A program made the translations under genes and the position numbers. DNA of 64,000 bases from Bacillus sonorensis NBRC 101234 = KCTC 13918 (GTDB lineage Bacteria > Bacillota > Bacilli > Bacillales > Bacillaceae). Positions 19,023-27,649 of this stretch are shown piece after piece; position 1 is the stretch's first letter, and the number at the start of each line of letters is the position of its first letter. Location of the stretch: the NCBI RefSeq assembly GCF_001592005.1, contig NZ_BCVZ01000016.1, positions 35,532 to 99,531 of the forward strand, written 5' to 3'. The notes beneath the pieces are model-generated. The model searched no databases, was not told the origin of the DNA, and saw nothing but the letters and a program-made list of their open reading frames with translations.

Positions 19023-20561
19023 GTGTCTGAAAAACTGGACCTTTCCCGTTTTGAAAAAAAGATCGTCATCCGCAATATCGAGGAAAAAGACATCGACAGC
19101 ATCATCGGGCTTCAGGAGCTTTGCTTTCCGGGCATGATCCCGTGGAAACGGGAGCACCTGAAGAGCCATCTCGAGCATTTTCCGGAAGGGCAGTTTTGCG
19201 CGGAGCTTGAAGGCAAAGTCATCGGTTCATGCTCAAGCCTGCTGATCAATTTTGATGAATATGATGACCGCCATACATGGCAGGACATTACAGATGACGG
19301 CTATATTACCAACCATAACCCGGACGGCCTGAACATGTACGGGATTGAAGTCATGGTTCATCCTGAATACAGAAGAATGAAAATCGGCCACCGTCTTTAT
19401 GAAGCGCGGAAGGATCTGGCGAGACGGCTGAACTTGAAAAGCATCATCATCGGCGGACGGATACCGAATTATCATAAATACGCCTCTGAAATGACGCCGA
19501 GACAATATGTCGAGCAGGTCATTCACCACCAGATTTATGATCCGGTCCTTTCTTTTCAGCTCCTGAATGGGTTTACGATGATGAGGATTAATCCGAACTA
19601 TCTGCCGGATGATAAAGCATCGAGCAAATACGCGACATTGATGGAGTGGAATAATGTCGACTATCTGCCGCAAACGAAACGCTACTACAAGTCGGCTTTT
19701 CCGGTTCGTATTTGCGTAATTCAATACGAAATGAAGCAGATTCATTCGTTTGAGGAGTTTGCCAATCAAGTGGAATATTATGCTGATGTTGCTTCAGACG
19801 CCGGTGCGGATTTTGCGGTCTATCCGGAAATTTTCACGACCCAGCTGATGTCTTTTCTGGAAGAGCGGTCCCCGAGCCTTGCCGTTCAGCGGATCACTGA
19901 ATACACAGAGGACTACATCAGCTTGTTCACAGATCTCGCTGTTAAATACAACGTAAATATTATCGGCGGGTCCCATTTTGTTGAAGAGGAAGGGAAAATC
20001 TACAATATCGCCTATCTGTTCAGACGGGACGGCACGATTGAGAAGCAATACAAGCTCCATATTACGCCGAATGAACGGAAGTGGTGGGGCATCAGCAGAG
20101 GGGATGAAGTACGCGTATTTGATACAGACTGCGGAAAAATCGCGATTCAAATCTGCTATGACATCGAGTTCCCCGAACTTGCGAGGATTGCGACGGAAAA
20201 AGGCGCCAAGATCATCTTTACGCCTTTCTGTACGGAAGACCGGCAGGGATATTTGCGCGTCAGATACTGCGCTCAGGCGAGAGCAGTTGAAAACCAGGTA
20301 TATACGGTCATATCCGGGACGGTCGGAAACCTGCCGCAGACCGAAAACATGGACATTCAATATGCACAATCCGCGATTTTCGCACCTTCTGATTTTGAAT
20401 TTGCAAGGGACGGGATTGTCGGCGAATGCAATCCAAACATCGAAATGGTCGTCATCGGCGACGTTGACTTGGAGATCCTTAGAAGACAGCGCCAGAATGG
20501 AACGGTTCGGCAGCTGAAAGACAGACGCCATGATATTTACCGGATTCATTATAAAAAATAA
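19023..20561 (+). CDS. yhcX: GNAT acetyltransferase-nitrilase fusion YhcX
   Basis: A 512-residue two-domain protein. Residues about 16-200 are a GNAT N-acetyltransferase (VMVHPEYRRMKIGHRLY is the acetyl-CoA binding loop). Residues about 225-490 are a carbon-nitrogen hydrolase of the nitrilase superfamily with the Glu-Lys-Cys triad in YPEIF, YKLHITPNE and IQICYDIEFPE. Family knowledge suggests amide hydrolysis or amidase/repair activity coupled with acyl transfer; the physiological substrate is not known. The GTG start at 19023 has AGAGGAGG upstream. The sequence is very close to B. subtilis YhcX over its whole length. Confidence 0.93.
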   Translation: MSEKLDLSRFEKKIVIRNIEEKDIDSIIGLQELCFPGMIPWKREHLKSHLEHFPEGQFCAELEGKVIGSCSSLLINFDEYDDRHTWQDITDDGYITNHNPDGLNMYGIEVMVHPEYRRMKIGHRLYEARKDLARRLNLKSIIIGGRIPNYHKYASEMTPRQYVEQVIHHQIYDPVLSFQLLNGFTMMRINPNYLPDDKASSKYATLMEWNNVDYLPQTKRYYKSAFPVRICVIQYEMKQIHSFEEFANQVEYYADVASDAGADFAVYPEIFTTQLMSFLEERSPSLAVQRITEYTEDYISLFTDLAVKYNVNIIGGSHFVEEEGKIYNIAYLFRRDGTIEKQYKLHITPNERKWWGISRGDEVRVFDTDCGKIAIQICYDIEFPELARIATEKGAKIIFTPFCTEDRQGYLRVRYCAQARAVENQVYTVISGTVGNLPQTENMDIQYAQSAIFAPSDFEFARDGIVGECNPNIEMVVIGDVDLEILRRQRQNGTVRQLKDRRHDIYRIHYKK

Positions 20562-20567
20562 TTTGCG

Positions 20568-20597
20568 GCCGGCCTGTATATCAGTCCGGCTTTTTTC
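20568..20597 (+). terminator. Terminator of yhcX
   Basis: GCCGGCCTG/CAGTCCGGC stem with TATAT loop and T6. Confidence 0.85.
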
Positions 20598-20601
20598 GGG
20601 A

Positions 20602-20630
20602 TTGACTTTCCGTCCGGTTTTTCATATATT
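20602..20630 (+). promoter_or_regulatory. Sigma-A promoter of the ABC-F leader
   Basis: TTGACT at 20602 and TATATT at 20625 are separated by exactly 17 bases, a near-consensus sigma-A promoter. It lies directly behind the yhcX terminator and drives a leader of about 270 bases before the ABC-F gene. Confidence 0.85.
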
Positions 20631-20656
20631 GGATGTATGATAAGGAGGTGGAAAAG

Positions 20657-20791
20657 ATGAATCAAACTGGTAAGCGTATGACAGATATGCAAGCCCATCT
20701 GTATATTTGTCGCGCGATTTTTTCCGGAGAATGTGTTTTACGGGATCAGTCTGCCCTTTTTTACACATGCAATAGGGAAAAATACCAGTGA
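20657..20791 (+). CDS. 44-residue leader peptide upstream of the ABC-F gene
   Basis: A small ORF of 44 codons (starts MNQTGKRMTDMQ, ends NREKYQ) begins with ATG five bases after a near-perfect ribosome binding site, AAGGAGGTGG. It starts about 20 bases after the predicted transcription start and is followed at 20835 by an intrinsic terminator before the ABC-F gene. This arrangement is the one used by antibiotic-induced ABC-F and Erm genes, in which a stalled ribosome on the leader ORF prevents terminator formation. The peptide has no membrane segment; its function would be regulatory. That it is translated is inferred from the ribosome binding site. Confidence 0.75.
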   Translation: MNQTGKRMTDMQAHLYICRAIFSGECVLRDQSALFYTCNREKYQ

Positions 20792-20834
20792 GAGACATCT
20801 GCCCACAATCGGATTTTTATCTGCTTTTGATCCT

Positions 20835-20867
20835 GACGGCAGCGTGCAGCTCTGCCGTCTTTTTTTA
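20835..20867 (+). terminator. Attenuator upstream of the ABC-F gene
   Basis: A perfect eight-base-pair stem GACGGCAG/CTGCCGTC with nine-base loop and T8 lies between the leader ORF and the ABC-F coding region, with no gene end to serve. Short CTGCC segments upstream (about 20750 and 20798) could pair with the GGCAG arm and act as antiterminator, which is inference. Confidence 0.85.
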
Positions 20868-20904
20868 TGATCAGGTGTCTCTTCGCTAATGGAGGAAGAG
20901 ATTC

Positions 20905-22542
20905 ATGATGATATGCAGTATCCAGAATGTGACACAATCATATGGAGGACATGGAATTTTCAGCGGGATATCGTGTGAAATCAAACAAGGGGAGCGCATC
21001 GGTTTGATCGGCCGCAATGGCGAAGGAAAAACGACATTATTAAAGATAATGAGCGGACAAGTGAAGCCGGATGAAGGCCTTGTCACATGGAAAAAAGGAA
21101 TTTCCGCCGGCTTGTTGGAGCAGGCTCCCCGGCATGACGGGCACCAAACGGTGAAAGAACTCCTTTTTGACGTGTTTGCATCATTATGGAAAACACAGCA
21201 TCAGCTGTCCGACATTGAACGCAAACTGGCAAACGAACAAGATGCGGATCAACTCGAGCGGCTGTTGGAACGGTATGGCGCCTTGCAGGACGAATTTCAG
21301 CAAAAAGGCGGCTACGAGGTCAGCGCACAAATTGAACGCGTCGCCGCCGGCTTGAATATCGGACGGCTATTTGACACCCCTTGGCGATCCTTGAGCGGAG
21401 GAGAAAGGACAAAAGTCGGTCTGGCCAGACTGCTGCTTTCAGCACCTGACTTGCTTTTATTAGACGAACCGACAAACCATTTGGATTTGACGGCGATTGA
21501 ATGGCTCACCTCGTTCATCAAACAGTATAAAGGCGCTGTGGTCATCGTGTCCCATGACCGATATTTTTTGGATGATGCCGTCACTTCCATTGTTGAAATC
21601 GACCAAGGAGAGCTTCATGTTTACCAAGGCGGCTACTCCCGATATATAGTTGAACGAGAGGAGCGTTTGATCAGGGAATTTCAGCAATATCAGGACCAGC
21701 AAAAGAAAATCAAAAAAATGAAGGAAACGATAAAGCGTCTGAAGGAGTGGGCGAACAGGGCCAATCCTCCGAATGACGGGCTGCACCGCCGCGCCAAAAG
21801 CATGGAAAAAGCACTGGAACGGATCGAAATGCTAAAAAAGCCTGCGCTCGACCGGAAAAAAATCGACCTCGCCTTCAAAATGGATGAGCGGAGCGGAAAA
21901 GACGTCGTTAAGCTTGCAGAGGTGAGTAAACGCTTTGGAAAGCAGGAGCTCTTTCACAGCCTTAACATGCATATCCGCTTCCAGGAACGCGCCGCCATTG
22001 TCGGCGAAAACGGCAGCGGCAAAACGACGCTGCTCAACATCATCAATGGTACTGCGGCAGCCGACAGCGGCGAGGTGCAGCTTGGCAGCAATCTGTCTGC
22101 CGCTCATCTTACCCAGCATGTCGAGGAAATGGATGGAGAGCGGTCCGTCTTGGCCGAATTTCGCGATAAAGTCACCGCGACTGAAGGCGAGGCCCGGATG
22201 ATGCTTGCCAGATTCATGTTTTACGGACCATCCGTTTTTAAAAAAGTGAAGGACTTAAGCGGAGGCGAGCGTATGCGGCTTCGTCTGGCTCAGCTCGTTC
22301 ATCAGCATCATAATGTGCTGATTCTCGATGAACCGACAAACCATTTGGACATCGAGTCAAAAGAAGTGCTTGAAGAGGCGCTCGGCCAATTTCAGGGGAC
22401 GATTATCGCGGTGTCCCACGACAGATATTTTCTCGATAAAATTTTTAATGTCACGTATTGGCTTGCAGACGGACGGTTGACGCGATATGAAGGCAATTAT
22501 ACGTTTGCGAGGGAGAAACGGCGGGAGGAAGGCGGCAGGTAA
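20905..22542 (+). CDS. ABC-F family ATPase, probable antibiotic-resistance ribosome protection protein
   Basis: A 545-residue soluble protein with two ABC domains and no membrane segments. Domain 1: Walker A GRNGEGKTT, signature LSGGERTK, Walker B LLLLDEPTNHLD. Domain 2: GENGSGKTT, LSGGERMR, LILDEPTNHLD. The charged interdomain linker (about 240-310, with KKIKKMKETIKRLKEWANRA) is the P-site tRNA interaction motif that in resistance factors reaches toward the drug site. Family knowledge makes displacement of macrolide/lincosamide/pleuromutilin-type drugs from the 50S subunit likely, and the leader-attenuator arrangement strengthens this. It is not the B. subtilis VmlR sequence as I recall it, so no gene name is given. 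GGAGGAAGAG precedes the ATG pair at 20905/20908. Confidence 0.85.
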   Translation: MMICSIQNVTQSYGGHGIFSGISCEIKQGERIGLIGRNGEGKTTLLKIMSGQVKPDEGLVTWKKGISAGLLEQAPRHDGHQTVKELLFDVFASLWKTQHQLSDIERKLANEQDADQLERLLERYGALQDEFQQKGGYEVSAQIERVAAGLNIGRLFDTPWRSLSGGERTKVGLARLLLSAPDLLLLDEPTNHLDLTAIEWLTSFIKQYKGAVVIVSHDRYFLDDAVTSIVEIDQGELHVYQGGYSRYIVEREERLIREFQQYQDQQKKIKKMKETIKRLKEWANRANPPNDGLHRRAKSMEKALERIEMLKKPALDRKKIDLAFKMDERSGKDVVKLAEVSKRFGKQELFHSLNMHIRFQERAAIVGENGSGKTTLLNIINGTAAADSGEVQLGSNLSAAHLTQHVEEMDGERSVLAEFRDKVTATEGEARMMLARFMFYGPSVFKKVKDLSGGERMRLRLAQLVHQHHNVLILDEPTNHLDIESKEVLEEALGQFQGTIIAVSHDRYFLDKIFNVTYWLADGRLTRYEGNYTFAREKRREEGGR

Positions 22543-22551
22543 AATAAAAAT

Positions 22552-22582
22552 CTGCGGAGTCTCAAAGCGGCTCCGCTTTTTT
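22552..22582. terminator. Terminator after the ABC-F gene
   Basis: GCGGAG/CTCCGC stem with 11-base loop and T6; an A-rich left flank may also terminate the leftward acetyltransferase pseudogene. Confidence 0.8.
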
Positions 22583-22599
22583 GATGGGTTCGCCCGCGG

Positions 22600-23144
22600 T
22601 CATTCATGAAACCTTCCCATCACAATTGTATTGTAGAATTTGCCGTCAGAAAGGATTTTGTCTTTTTTTAATATGCCTTCTATCTCAAAGCCGTGTTTTT
22701 GATAGAGATTGATGGCTTTCTCATTTGTTTCCAAAACAAGGAGAGTCATTTTTTTGATGCCGCTGCTGTCAGCCCAAAAAATAGATTCCTTTAGTAGATT
22801 TGTCCCGATTCCGTACCCCCAGAAGTCTTTTAAGACGCATACTCCGAATTCTGTTCTGTGAGAAAATCTGTTCAAATCTGTGCCTTCGCACCTTGAAAAG
22901 CCGATGATCCGCTCCTCTGCTTCAGCTACTAAAAATAAATTCCTGCTTTTTTCCGCATCCGCTTGTATGATTTGTTCAAAACGCGCAGCATCTATGAATG
23001 CTTCTCCTTTTTCCCTGTCTAAATATTCCGTTTCTCCGTCAATCTGTACTCTTAACTCTGATAATTGCGGTGCATCATTTTTGACGGCTGACCTATCGTA
23101 TAGCGCACTCCTTTTACGTCAAAATCCCGTTTATTGATGATCAT
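22600..23144 (-). pseudogene. Frameshifted GNAT acetyltransferase
   Basis: Two pieces in different frames form one GNAT N-acetyltransferase of about 180 residues. The first starts at an ATG at 23144 with GGAG upstream and reads MIINKRDFDVKGVRYTI. The frame then breaks near 23093 and continues in another frame as RSAVKNDAPQLSELR, through an intact acetyl-CoA binding part (GVCVLKDFWGYGIGTNLL) and the C-terminal motif NEKAINLYQKHGFEIEG. Restoring one base near 23093 would join the two. The C-terminal 91 residues could only be translated from an internal TTG at 22875. The gene is not present at this site in B. subtilis. Confidence 0.8.
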
Positions 23145-23284
23145 GACAGACTCCAATCAATTATTTTTGCTTCATCCAGCTTATTCTATCATATTCGACT
23201 TGCAAGGATTGAAAGTAGAGTGAATTTTCTTTATCATTTAACATGACGGCTGAAAGCGTTTTATACATAAAAAGAAGGTGCATC

Positions 23285-24196
23285 ATGGAATTTCTACTCG
23301 TTTTGCTCCCTGTTTTCGGAGTATTTGCCATCGGATTTGTCGGGCAGAAGCTGCTTGGCTTTGATATCCAAAACTTATCTACCATGTCTCTTTATTTAAT
23401 GTCTCCATTTTTGGCGTTTGACACGTTTTATGAAAACAAGCTGACCATGGATTATTTGTATATGTCCGTTTTTGCACTTGGTCTTTGCACAGCTTTGATT
23501 CTATTGGTCTATCTCATTTCCCGCATTCACGGGTATTCCAATCAGGAACGCTGCGCACTGATTTTGTCTTCGGCTTTCATGAATAACGGGAATTACGGGA
23601 CGCCTGTCGTTTTGCTTGTCTACGGAACGGCGGGTCTGGATACTGCCGTGGTGCTGATGGTGATCCAACAGCTCGTCATGAGCACGATCGGTATCTATTA
23701 TGCGGCAAAAGGAAGCCCTGAAGCAGACGGCTTTAAAACGGTGATGAGCAGGGTGACGCGAATGCCCGTTGCTTACGGGGCGCTGCTCGGGATCGCATTT
23801 CAATTAAGTCATATTTCGATTCCCGAACAGTTCATGACGGCAATTAAATTGGTAGGGGATGCTGCGATTCCGACGATCATGATTATTCTCGGTATGCAGC
23901 TTGCCGCGATTTCATTTAAACATTTTGAATATCGAAAAATCTCTTATTCGCTCTTGCTCAAGCTGTTTATATCCCCCCTGATTGCATTGGGATTTGCGCT
24001 TATTCTGCCTGTTGACAATTTGGTCAAGCAGATCATGATTTTGTCGGCGGCGATGCCGACCGCCGCAAATACGACGCTGATGGCTGTTCAGTTTGAAACA
24101 AAGCCTGAAATCGTATCAAGCGCCACCTTTATCAGCACAATGCTCAGCATGGCGACACTGCCGGTTGTGCTGTGGCTGCTTTCAATATGGGGCTGA
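23285..24196 (+). CDS. AEC (auxin efflux carrier) family transporter
   Basis: A 303-residue integral membrane protein with about ten hydrophobic segments and the family's duplicated five-helix arrangement. SAFMNNGNYGTPVV is the conserved Asn/Gly-rich helix break of the first repeat and LSAAMPTAANTTLMAVQF that of the second. Bacterial AEC carriers move small organic acids such as malate or malonate; the substrate here cannot be read from sequence. AAGAAGGTG precedes the ATG at 23285. It is encoded just before the aminotransferase yhxA, 129 bases apart, but no shared operon is evident. Confidence 0.87.
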   Translation: MEFLLVLLPVFGVFAIGFVGQKLLGFDIQNLSTMSLYLMSPFLAFDTFYENKLTMDYLYMSVFALGLCTALILLVYLISRIHGYSNQERCALILSSAFMNNGNYGTPVVLLVYGTAGLDTAVVLMVIQQLVMSTIGIYYAAKGSPEADGFKTVMSRVTRMPVAYGALLGIAFQLSHISIPEQFMTAIKLVGDAAIPTIMIILGMQLAAISFKHFEYRKISYSLLLKLFISPLIALGFALILPVDNLVKQIMILSAAMPTAANTTLMAVQFETKPEIVSSATFISTMLSMATLPVVLWLLSIWG

Positions 24197-24325
24197 CCTG
24201 AATGTGTCACCAGGCGGCCTTTTTCCTTTGGAAAAACAAAAGAAGGAGCTGCATTTCCTCAGAAGAAGTGCAATAAATATAAATGGAGATGGTGCATGTT
24301 CAGATCATGAAATGAGGTGGATAGA

Positions 24326-25669
24326 TTGCAGGCAGAGGAACACCGATTGAACGTGAAAACAAAAGATCAGAAATACCTTTGGCACGCCATGAGCGGCATG
24401 GCGCGGGACCCGTCCCGTCTTGTTGTGGAGAAAGCCGAGGGTGCATGGATTACAGATGTTGACGGCCGCCGTTTTTTGGACGGGATGGCCGGGCTTTGGT
24501 GCGTGAATGTCGGCTACGGCAGAAAAGAACTTGCAGATGCGGCGTACGAACAATTAAGAGAGATGCCCTATGCCCCGCTTACACATGCGCATATACCGGC
24601 CATCAGGCTCGCAGAAAAGCTGAATGAGTGGCTTGGCGGAGATTATGTGATTTTCTTTGCAAACAGCGGCTCAGAGGCAAATGAGACGGCCTTTAAAATC
24701 GCCCGCCAATATCATCAGCAAAAAGGAGACCATACGCGATATAAATTCATTTCCCGTTATAGAGCCTATCACGGGAACACGATGGGAGCGCTCGGCGCAA
24801 CCGGCCAGGCCCAGAGAAAGTATAAATATGAGCCTCTCGGCCACGGATTTGTCCATGTGCAGCCGCCTGATCTGTATCGCAATCCCGCTGATCAAGATAC
24901 CCTTGAAAGCGCTGAGAACATTGACAAGGTCATAATGTGGGAGCTCCCGGACACGGTCGCCGCCATGATCATGGAGCCGATCATAACAGGCGGCGGCATT
25001 CTCATGCCTCCTGACGGATATATGGCGAAAGTCAAAGACATATGCGAAAAGCACGGGGCGCTATTAATCTGCGATGAAGTCATTTGCGGTTTTGGCCGTA
25101 CGGGTGAGCGGTTCGGCTTTATGAACTATGGTGTAAAACCGGATATCATTACGATGGCCAAGGGCATTACGAGCGGATATCTGCCATTAGCGGCAACCGC
25201 CGTCAAACGGGAGATTTATGAAGCATATGCAGGCGACGATCCGTATGACCGTTTCCGTCATGTCAATACATTTGGAGGAAACCCGGCCGCTTGTGCGCTC
25301 GCAATCAAAAACCTCGGCATCATGGAAGATGAGCGATTGATCGACCGGTCCCGCATGCTTGGGAACAAACTGCTCGATGAATTAAAGGAGGCTGAAGAGC
25401 ATTCGAAAGTCGGGAACATCCGGGGGAAGGGGCTTCTGATAGGGATCGAACTGGTGAAAGACAAACAAACGAAACAACCAGCCGATATGGCGGACGTCAA
25501 CAAAGTGATTCTGGCGTGCAGACAGAAAGGCTTGATTGTCAGTAAAAATGCGGACACTGCGGCAGGGTATAACAACGTCATCCAGCTTGCGCCGCCTCTC
25601 AGTCTGACAGAAGAAGACCTTTCATTCATCATAAAAGCGCTGAAAGAAAGCCTCTGCTGTTTGCAGTAA
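24326..25669 (+). CDS. yhxA: Class III (omega-) aminotransferase YhxA
   Basis: A 447-residue PLP enzyme of the subgroup-III aminotransferases, similar to B. subtilis YhxA, which also precedes glpP. Visible landmarks: substrate-binding start YLWHAMSGMARDP, the PLP phosphate loop NSGSEANETAFK, LLICDEVICGFGRTG with the PLP-binding Asp, the Schiff-base lysine in TMAKGITSGYLPL (about 280) and HVNTFGGNPAAC. It should transfer an amino group from an omega-amino acid or diamine to a keto acid. The start is probably the TTG at 24326 (GAGGTGG five bases upstream); a GTG at 24317 overlaps that ribosome binding site. Confidence 0.9.
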   Translation: MQAEEHRLNVKTKDQKYLWHAMSGMARDPSRLVVEKAEGAWITDVDGRRFLDGMAGLWCVNVGYGRKELADAAYEQLREMPYAPLTHAHIPAIRLAEKLNEWLGGDYVIFFANSGSEANETAFKIARQYHQQKGDHTRYKFISRYRAYHGNTMGALGATGQAQRKYKYEPLGHGFVHVQPPDLYRNPADQDTLESAENIDKVIMWELPDTVAAMIMEPIITGGGILMPPDGYMAKVKDICEKHGALLICDEVICGFGRTGERFGFMNYGVKPDIITMAKGITSGYLPLAATAVKREIYEAYAGDDPYDRFRHVNTFGGNPAACALAIKNLGIMEDERLIDRSRMLGNKLLDELKEAEEHSKVGNIRGKGLLIGIELVKDKQTKQPADMADVNKVILACRQKGLIVSKNADTAAGYNNVIQLAPPLSLTEEDLSFIIKALKESLCCLQ

Positions 25670-25676
25670 AGGAAGC

Positions 25677-25703
25677 GGATGCGGCGGCTCGGCCGCCGGC
25701 ATC
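25677..25703. terminator. Possible terminator hairpin between yhxA and the YogA-like gene
   Basis: GATGC-GGCGGC paired with GCCGCC-GGCATC gives a strong GC-rich hairpin between two convergent genes, but no T tract follows on either strand, so termination efficiency is uncertain. Confidence 0.45.
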
Positions 25704-25711
25704 TCAACCAT

Positions 25712-26704
25712 TTAAACGTCGATCAACAACGCGATTTTTCCGAACTGTTCTCCATTCATCATGCGGTGAAAGGCTTCGGCCGCATCTGCTAAAGGGAATA
25801 CCTTGTCAACGATCGGCTGAAGCGAGTGGCGTTCCATAAACTGAATCATATCCTTGAACTCCTCAAGGCTGCCCATTGATGTGCCGATGATGCTGATTTG
25901 CGGGAAAAATAGCGCGCGGAGCGGAAGTTCGATGCTGTCTCCTGAGCTTGCTCCAAAATTGACGATTCGTCCGTTCGGCTCCAAAATATCAAAGTACTTT
26001 GGGAATGTTGCCGGTCCGATGCTGTCCAGGACGAAATCGACTTTTTCCCCTTTGAGGATTTCGTTCCAATCGCCGCTGCTGTCAATCGCGCGATCGGCGC
26101 CAAGGCGAAGCGCTTCAGCTCTTTTTTCTTCGCTTCGCGATGAAACGGTGACCTCTGCGCCCGCCGCCTTTGCCATGAGCAGGGCAAATGTTGCCACACC
26201 GCTGCCGATGCCTGGTATGAATATGTGCTCACCTTTTTTCAGCCTGCCTTTTGTAAACAGGGCCCTGAAGGCGGTCAGCGCTGATAAAGGCAGGACTCCT
26301 GCTTGTTCCCACGTAAGGTAGGCCGGTTTTGGAAGGGCGTTTTTCGCAGAGACCACCACATATTCTGCAAAGGTTCCGTCACTAGGCCCGCCAAGAATTT
26401 CGGGTACTTTGGGGACGGAATCCGTGTGTTCCCAGTCAGTGCTTGGATTAATGATGACCTCTGTACCGGCGGCGAGATCTGTGACTCCCTCGCCGATTTC
26501 TTCGACAATGCCCGCCCCGTCAGATCCGGGAATAAATGGCGTGTCGCCTTCTTTTCGCGAGCGGAAAAGAAACAGGTCGCGGTGATTTAATCCCGCCGCT
26601 TTCAGTTTTATTTTGACTTCCCCGTATCCGGGCGTTTTATCGGCTGCATCTTTCATCTTTAGTCCTGCAAGGCCGTTCGTTCCGTCATGAATGATGGCTT
26701 TCAC
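25712..26704 (-). CDS. Zinc-type alcohol dehydrogenase / quinone oxidoreductase-like protein (YogA-like)
   Basis: A 330-residue MDR-superfamily oxidoreductase very similar to B. subtilis YogA. The N-terminal catalytic-like domain has [10 protein letters not shown] and [15 protein letters not shown]; the NAD(P)-binding Rossmann domain has [21 protein letters not shown]. The structural-zinc cysteine cluster of true alcohol dehydrogenases is absent, so it probably acts on quinones or enones with NADPH. The GTG at 26704 has AAAGGGGA six bases upstream and starts MKAIIHDG like its homologues; the ATG at 26710 lies too close to the ribosome binding site. The gene is an addition relative to B. subtilis between yhxA and glpP. 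Confidence 0.88.
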   Translation of the reverse strand: MKAIIHDGTNGLAGLKMKDAADKTPGYGEVKIKLKAAGLNHRDLFLFRSRKEGDTPFIPGSDGAGIVEEIGEGVTDLAAGTEVIINPSTDWEHTDSVPKVPEILGGPSDGTFAEYVVVSAKNALPKPAYLTWEQAGVLPLSALTAFRALFTKGRLKKGEHIFIPGIGSGVATFALLMAKAAGAEVTVSSRSEEKRAEALRLGADRAIDSSGDWNEILKGEKVDFVLDSIGPATFPKYFDILEPNGRIVNFGASSGDSIELPLRALFFPQISIIGTSMGSLEEFKDMIQFMERHSLQPIVDKVFPLADAAEAFHRMMNGEQFGKIALLIDV

Positions 26705-26889
26705 GATCATTCCCCTTTCGTGTGGTTTACGCAAAATTATGACTTGGCAAAGAATGAATGTAAAATGATGTGCTTTGGGAACGATGAAAAAAAACAGACA
26801 TACGAACAAGGGATTGCAATACGGCGAAAATTCCTTTAGTGTAATACAGGATGCTGTCATAGCAGGAAGTTAAACGAAGGAGATGGAAC

Positions 26890-27447
26890 ATGAGTTTTCA
26901 CGATCAAAAAATTTTACCAGCCATTCGAAATATGAAGCAATTCGATATGTTTCTGGACAGTCCTTTTTTATACGGCGTCCTTCTCGACATTCATCTCGGA
27001 CGGCTGGGAGGCGTAATCAGTGCGGCAAGGGCCCGCGGCAAAAAAATGTTTGTTCATGTTGATTTGATTCAAGGAATTAAGCATGACGAATACGGCGCGG
27101 AATTTATATGCCAGGACATGAAGCCGGCCGGGATTTTGTCCACGAGATCAAGTGTGATCGCCAAAGCGAAGCAAAAGAAAGTATACGCCATTCAGCGCAT
27201 GTTTTTAATTGATACGAGCGCCATGGAAAAAAGCATTGAGCTTGTAAAAAAACACAGACCTGATTTTATTGAAGTGCTTCCTGGTGTAGTGCCGGATTTG
27301 ATCAGGGAAGTGAAAGAAAAAACAGGCATTCCTATATTTGCAGGGGGATTCATCCGTTCTGAGAAGGATGTCGAAGGTGCTTTAGAGGCGGGCGCCTCCG
27401 CAGTGACAACCTCTGATACCGAGCTGTGGAAAAAGTATTGGGAATAA
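26890..27447 (+). CDS. glpP: Glycerol operon antiterminator GlpP
   Basis: A 185-residue RNA-binding regulator that, with glycerol-3-phosphate, prevents termination in the leaders of glpFK and glpD. It has the TIM-barrel-like GlpP fold with [39 protein letters not shown] and [17 protein letters not shown], the last being a phosphate-binding segment. AAGGAG precedes the ATG. It sits directly upstream of glpF, as in B. subtilis, and its two RNA targets are both visible in this window. Confidence 0.95.
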   Translation: MSFHDQKILPAIRNMKQFDMFLDSPFLYGVLLDIHLGRLGGVISAARARGKKMFVHVDLIQGIKHDEYGAEFICQDMKPAGILSTRSSVIAKAKQKKVYAIQRMFLIDTSAMEKSIELVKKHRPDFIEVLPGVVPDLIREVKEKTGIPIFAGGFIRSEKDVEGALEAGASAVTTSDTELWKKYWE

Positions 27448-27467
27448 AAATAAATTGTGAAAAAATA

Positions 27468-27496
27468 TTGACAACGCTTACACAATACGATACGAT
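27468..27496 (+). promoter_or_regulatory. glpFK promoter overlapped by a CcpA (cre) site
   Basis: TTGACA at 27468 and TACGAT at 27491 are 17 bases apart. The 14-base sequence TGACAACGCTTACA at 27469-27482 matches the cre consensus with about one deviation and covers the -35 box, so CcpA binding would block RNA polymerase in the presence of a preferred sugar. Catabolite control of glpFK at the promoter is known in B. subtilis. Confidence 0.85.
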
Positions 27497-27534
27497 CGTA
27501 CCAAGTTGATACATTGTGACGGAGACCCGGAGAC

Positions 27535-27585
27535 CACAGCAGTTCTTTACAATTCTGATGTAAAGAAGATTTGCTGTGTTTTTTT
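27535..27585 (+). terminator. GlpP-controlled leader terminator upstream of glpF
   Basis: A two-part stem, CACAGCA/TGCTGTG outside and CTTTACA/TGTAAAG inside, ends in T7 and sits 64 bases before glpF. The preceding GGAGACCACAGCAG segment resembles the one in the glpD leader and is the likely GlpP contact region. Confidence 0.88.
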
Positions 27586-27649
27586 ATGGTTCTTTTGACA
27601 CAGTGAACATCTCTAACATTCATATAAACAGATTTTAGGAGGGATAGCC

